Assembly (NCBI GenBank): GCA_938075305.1
Contig: CALJGV010000008.1
Location: 62,001 to 126,000 of the forward strand
Direction: 5' to 3'
DNA length: 64,000 bases
Source: an uncultured bacterium
GTDB taxonomy: Bacteria > Planctomycetota > UBA1135 > GCA-002686595
Shown here: positions 63,045-64,000 of the stretch, in pieces
Numbering within the stretch: position 1 is the stretch's first letter
How the letters are laid out: each line of letters starts with the position of its first letter
Made by a program: the position numbers and the translations under genes
Notes under the pieces: generated by a model
Told to the model about the DNA's origin: nothing
The model's database searches: none
The model's input: only the letters and a program-made list of their open reading frames with translations

Positions 63045-64000
63045 ATGGCTCGACTCCTCCTCACCCTGGTCTCCGGCTTCATCCTCGTCTCCTTCGCGCC
63101 GACCCTCAGCCCGCAGGAGGGCTGCCGTCGCTGCGACAAGCGCGGGGTGGTCCCCTGCAGCAAGCACACCGAGGAGATCATCGCCGCCGAGGGGCGGGTG
63201 CACTTCTGCTCGGTCGTCGCGGGCTGCAAGGAGTGCGGCGGTGCCCTGGTGGTGGACTGCAAGCGCTGTGATGGGGGGCCGGACAACGCCGCCATGGAGG
63301 CGCGCCGCGCGGCGGTGGCGGAGTGGATGAAGCAGAACGAGATCGAGGCCCACTTCGGGCGCCCCGTGGCGCGCTGCGAGACCGACCACTGCGAGCTGGT
63401 GATCGACCTGAAGGGGTCATTCAAGGTCGGCCGAACGAAGGTGGACGCCCACGAGTTGATGCACCTGGTGGCGGACGACACCAGCCACGTGAGCCAGCGC
63501 GTGGTCGAGCACTACGCCGTCGAGGAGGACGACATCTTCGCCAAGATGCGCATGTGGATCTGGGAGACCGCAGCCGACCACATGTCCGCGGTGGAGACCT
63601 TCATGCACACGAGCGCGCGGGGTGACTTCAAGATGCTCGGGAAGGACCCCGTCTTCTCGGTCTGGAGGGAGCCGGGGCTCTTCTCGTCGCCCGGCGCGAT
63701 CCGGACGGTGTTCACCCACAACGTCGGGCACATGCTCATCTCGAACCTGTACCGGGAGCGGGACGTCGGGCCGATCGGCGGCGGCTGGTACGACGCGGGT
63801 GCGGGACACTGGTACGAGTACGACCGCTTCGACAGCAGCGTGCAGTACTGCATCGAGGAGGCCACCGCCCTCTCCAGCTTCGCCGACGGCGTCTGGCGGG
63901 CCGCGATCCGCAAGCTCGTCTCCCGCTCGGACGAGCCCCTGCTCCCCCCGCTGCTCGACGTCCCGACCACTGCCATGAACGTCCAGCAGCAGGCGATCTG
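63045..64000 (+). CDS. Cysteine-rich exported protein, cut at the right edge of the window
   Basis: Starts with the ATG at 63045 and is open to the last base (318 codons seen, no stop), so the C-terminus is missing. Signal peptide about 1-20 (LLLTLVSGFILVSFAPTLS). A small Cys-rich domain follows: CRRCDKRGVVPC, CKECGG and CKRCDGG, spaced like a zinc ribbon or DnaJ-type knuckles. Further on, KVDAHELMHLVADD contains an HExxH-like motif (HELMH), FTHNVGHMLISNLYRE gives another His pair, and EEATALSSF a Glu. These could form a gluzincin-like metalloprotease site, but this is not proved. An aromatic GGGWYDAGAGHWYEYDRF segment is also notable. Function unknown. Divergent from the flippase. Confidence 0.85.
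   Translation, partial: MARLLLTLVSGFILVSFAPTLSPQEGCRRCDKRGVVPCSKHTEEIIAAEGRVHFCSVVAGCKECGGALVVDCKRCDGGPDNAAMEARRAAVAEWMKQNEIEAHFGRPVARCETDHCELVIDLKGSFKVGRTKVDAHELMHLVADDTSHVSQRVVEHYAVEEDDIFAKMRMWIWETAADHMSAVETFMHTSARGDFKMLGKDPVFSVWREPGLFSSPGAIRTVFTHNVGHMLISNLYRERDVGPIGGGWYDAGAGHWYEYDRFDSSVQYCIEEATALSSFADGVWRAAIRKLVSRSDEPLLPPLLDVPTTAMNVQQQAI

Noticed and set aside
63045-64000. Calling the partial gene a proven metallopeptidase
   Set aside because: HELMH is only one possible zinc motif; the third ligand is not certain and the C-terminus is missing.

Overview
The window is very GC-rich (third positions almost all G or C) and densely coded on both strands. It reads as chromosome from a Gram-negative, planctomycete-like bacterium. 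Supporting signs are long exported proteins built of carboxypeptidase-regulatory-like repeats, a 3-keto-disaccharide hydrolase (DUF1080), a Tat-exported Gfo/Idh/MocA protein, TIG/IPT repeats on a matrixin protease, a TonB/TonB-dependent receptor pair, an outer-membrane barrel protein, and a PPi-type phosphofructokinase with a membrane pyrophosphatase. A deep-branching Planctomycetota is my best guess; Myxococcota or another outer-membrane phylum is not excluded. There is no rRNA, IS element, prophage or CRISPR array. The only RNA gene is a leucine tRNA.

Layout. 1-4863: a coiled-coil protein (probably the tail of a longer one), then on the minus strand a Wzt/Wzm-type polysaccharide ABC exporter, a Lon-N-domain protein and a SirB1/transglutaminase-like protein. 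5117-14283 (plus): an acyl-CoA/C4 metabolism run (thiolase, 3-hydroxyacyl-CoA dehydrogenase, two cyclophilins, enoyl-CoA hydratase, second thiolase) followed by a swivel-first aconitase-family hydratase and an isocitrate/isopropylmalate dehydrogenase. 14426-18726 (minus): three exported proteins including a 1044-residue repeat protein. 19157-26926: Gfo/Idh/MocA protein, a queuosine-tRNA mannosyltransferase (GTDC1) homologue, a ferritin-like protein, an HD phosphohydrolase, a PLP aminotransferase and a 684-residue membrane-anchored unknown. 27166-29576: tRNA-Leu with an AAG anticodon, PPi-PFK and a cupredoxin-like exported protein. 29608-33620: small unknown, a coupled pair of exported protein and matrixin-TIG protease, and a lipocalin.

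33748-39500 (minus): hybrid histidine kinase, ribosome silencing factor RsfS (apparently with an ATC start), K+-dependent-type membrane pyrophosphatase and a DedA protein. 39597-42978: ABC exporter trio with 4-nt gene overlaps, divergent from an FHA protein. 43056-47079 (minus): compact operon of outer-membrane barrel, exported unknown and hybrid histidine kinase. 47321-50359: second giant regulatory-like repeat protein. 50395-52466: two coupled glycosyltransferases. 52531-57218 (plus): two BamE-like lipoproteins, a molybdopterin oxidoreductase, an SDR and two related small helical exported proteins. 57290-60546: TonB and its receptor, divergent. 60521-63023: DUF1080 protein and a polysaccharide flippase. 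63045-end: a cysteine-rich exported protein cut by the window edge.

Themes. Envelope and glycan export recur (Wzm/Wzt, flippase, glycosyltransferases). Exported Ig-like/regulatory-like scaffolds are abundant. PPi appears to be an energy currency, since PPi-PFK and H+-PPase lie within 10 kb. Genes are often coupled by ATGA/TTGA overlaps, many starts lack a Shine-Dalgarno sequence, and intergenic regions carry strong GC hairpins without U-tracts. The points most worth checking are the A34 tRNA-Leu, the ATC start of rsfS, the bacterial GTDC1 homologue, the coupled matrixin pair and the barrel/unknown/kinase operon.
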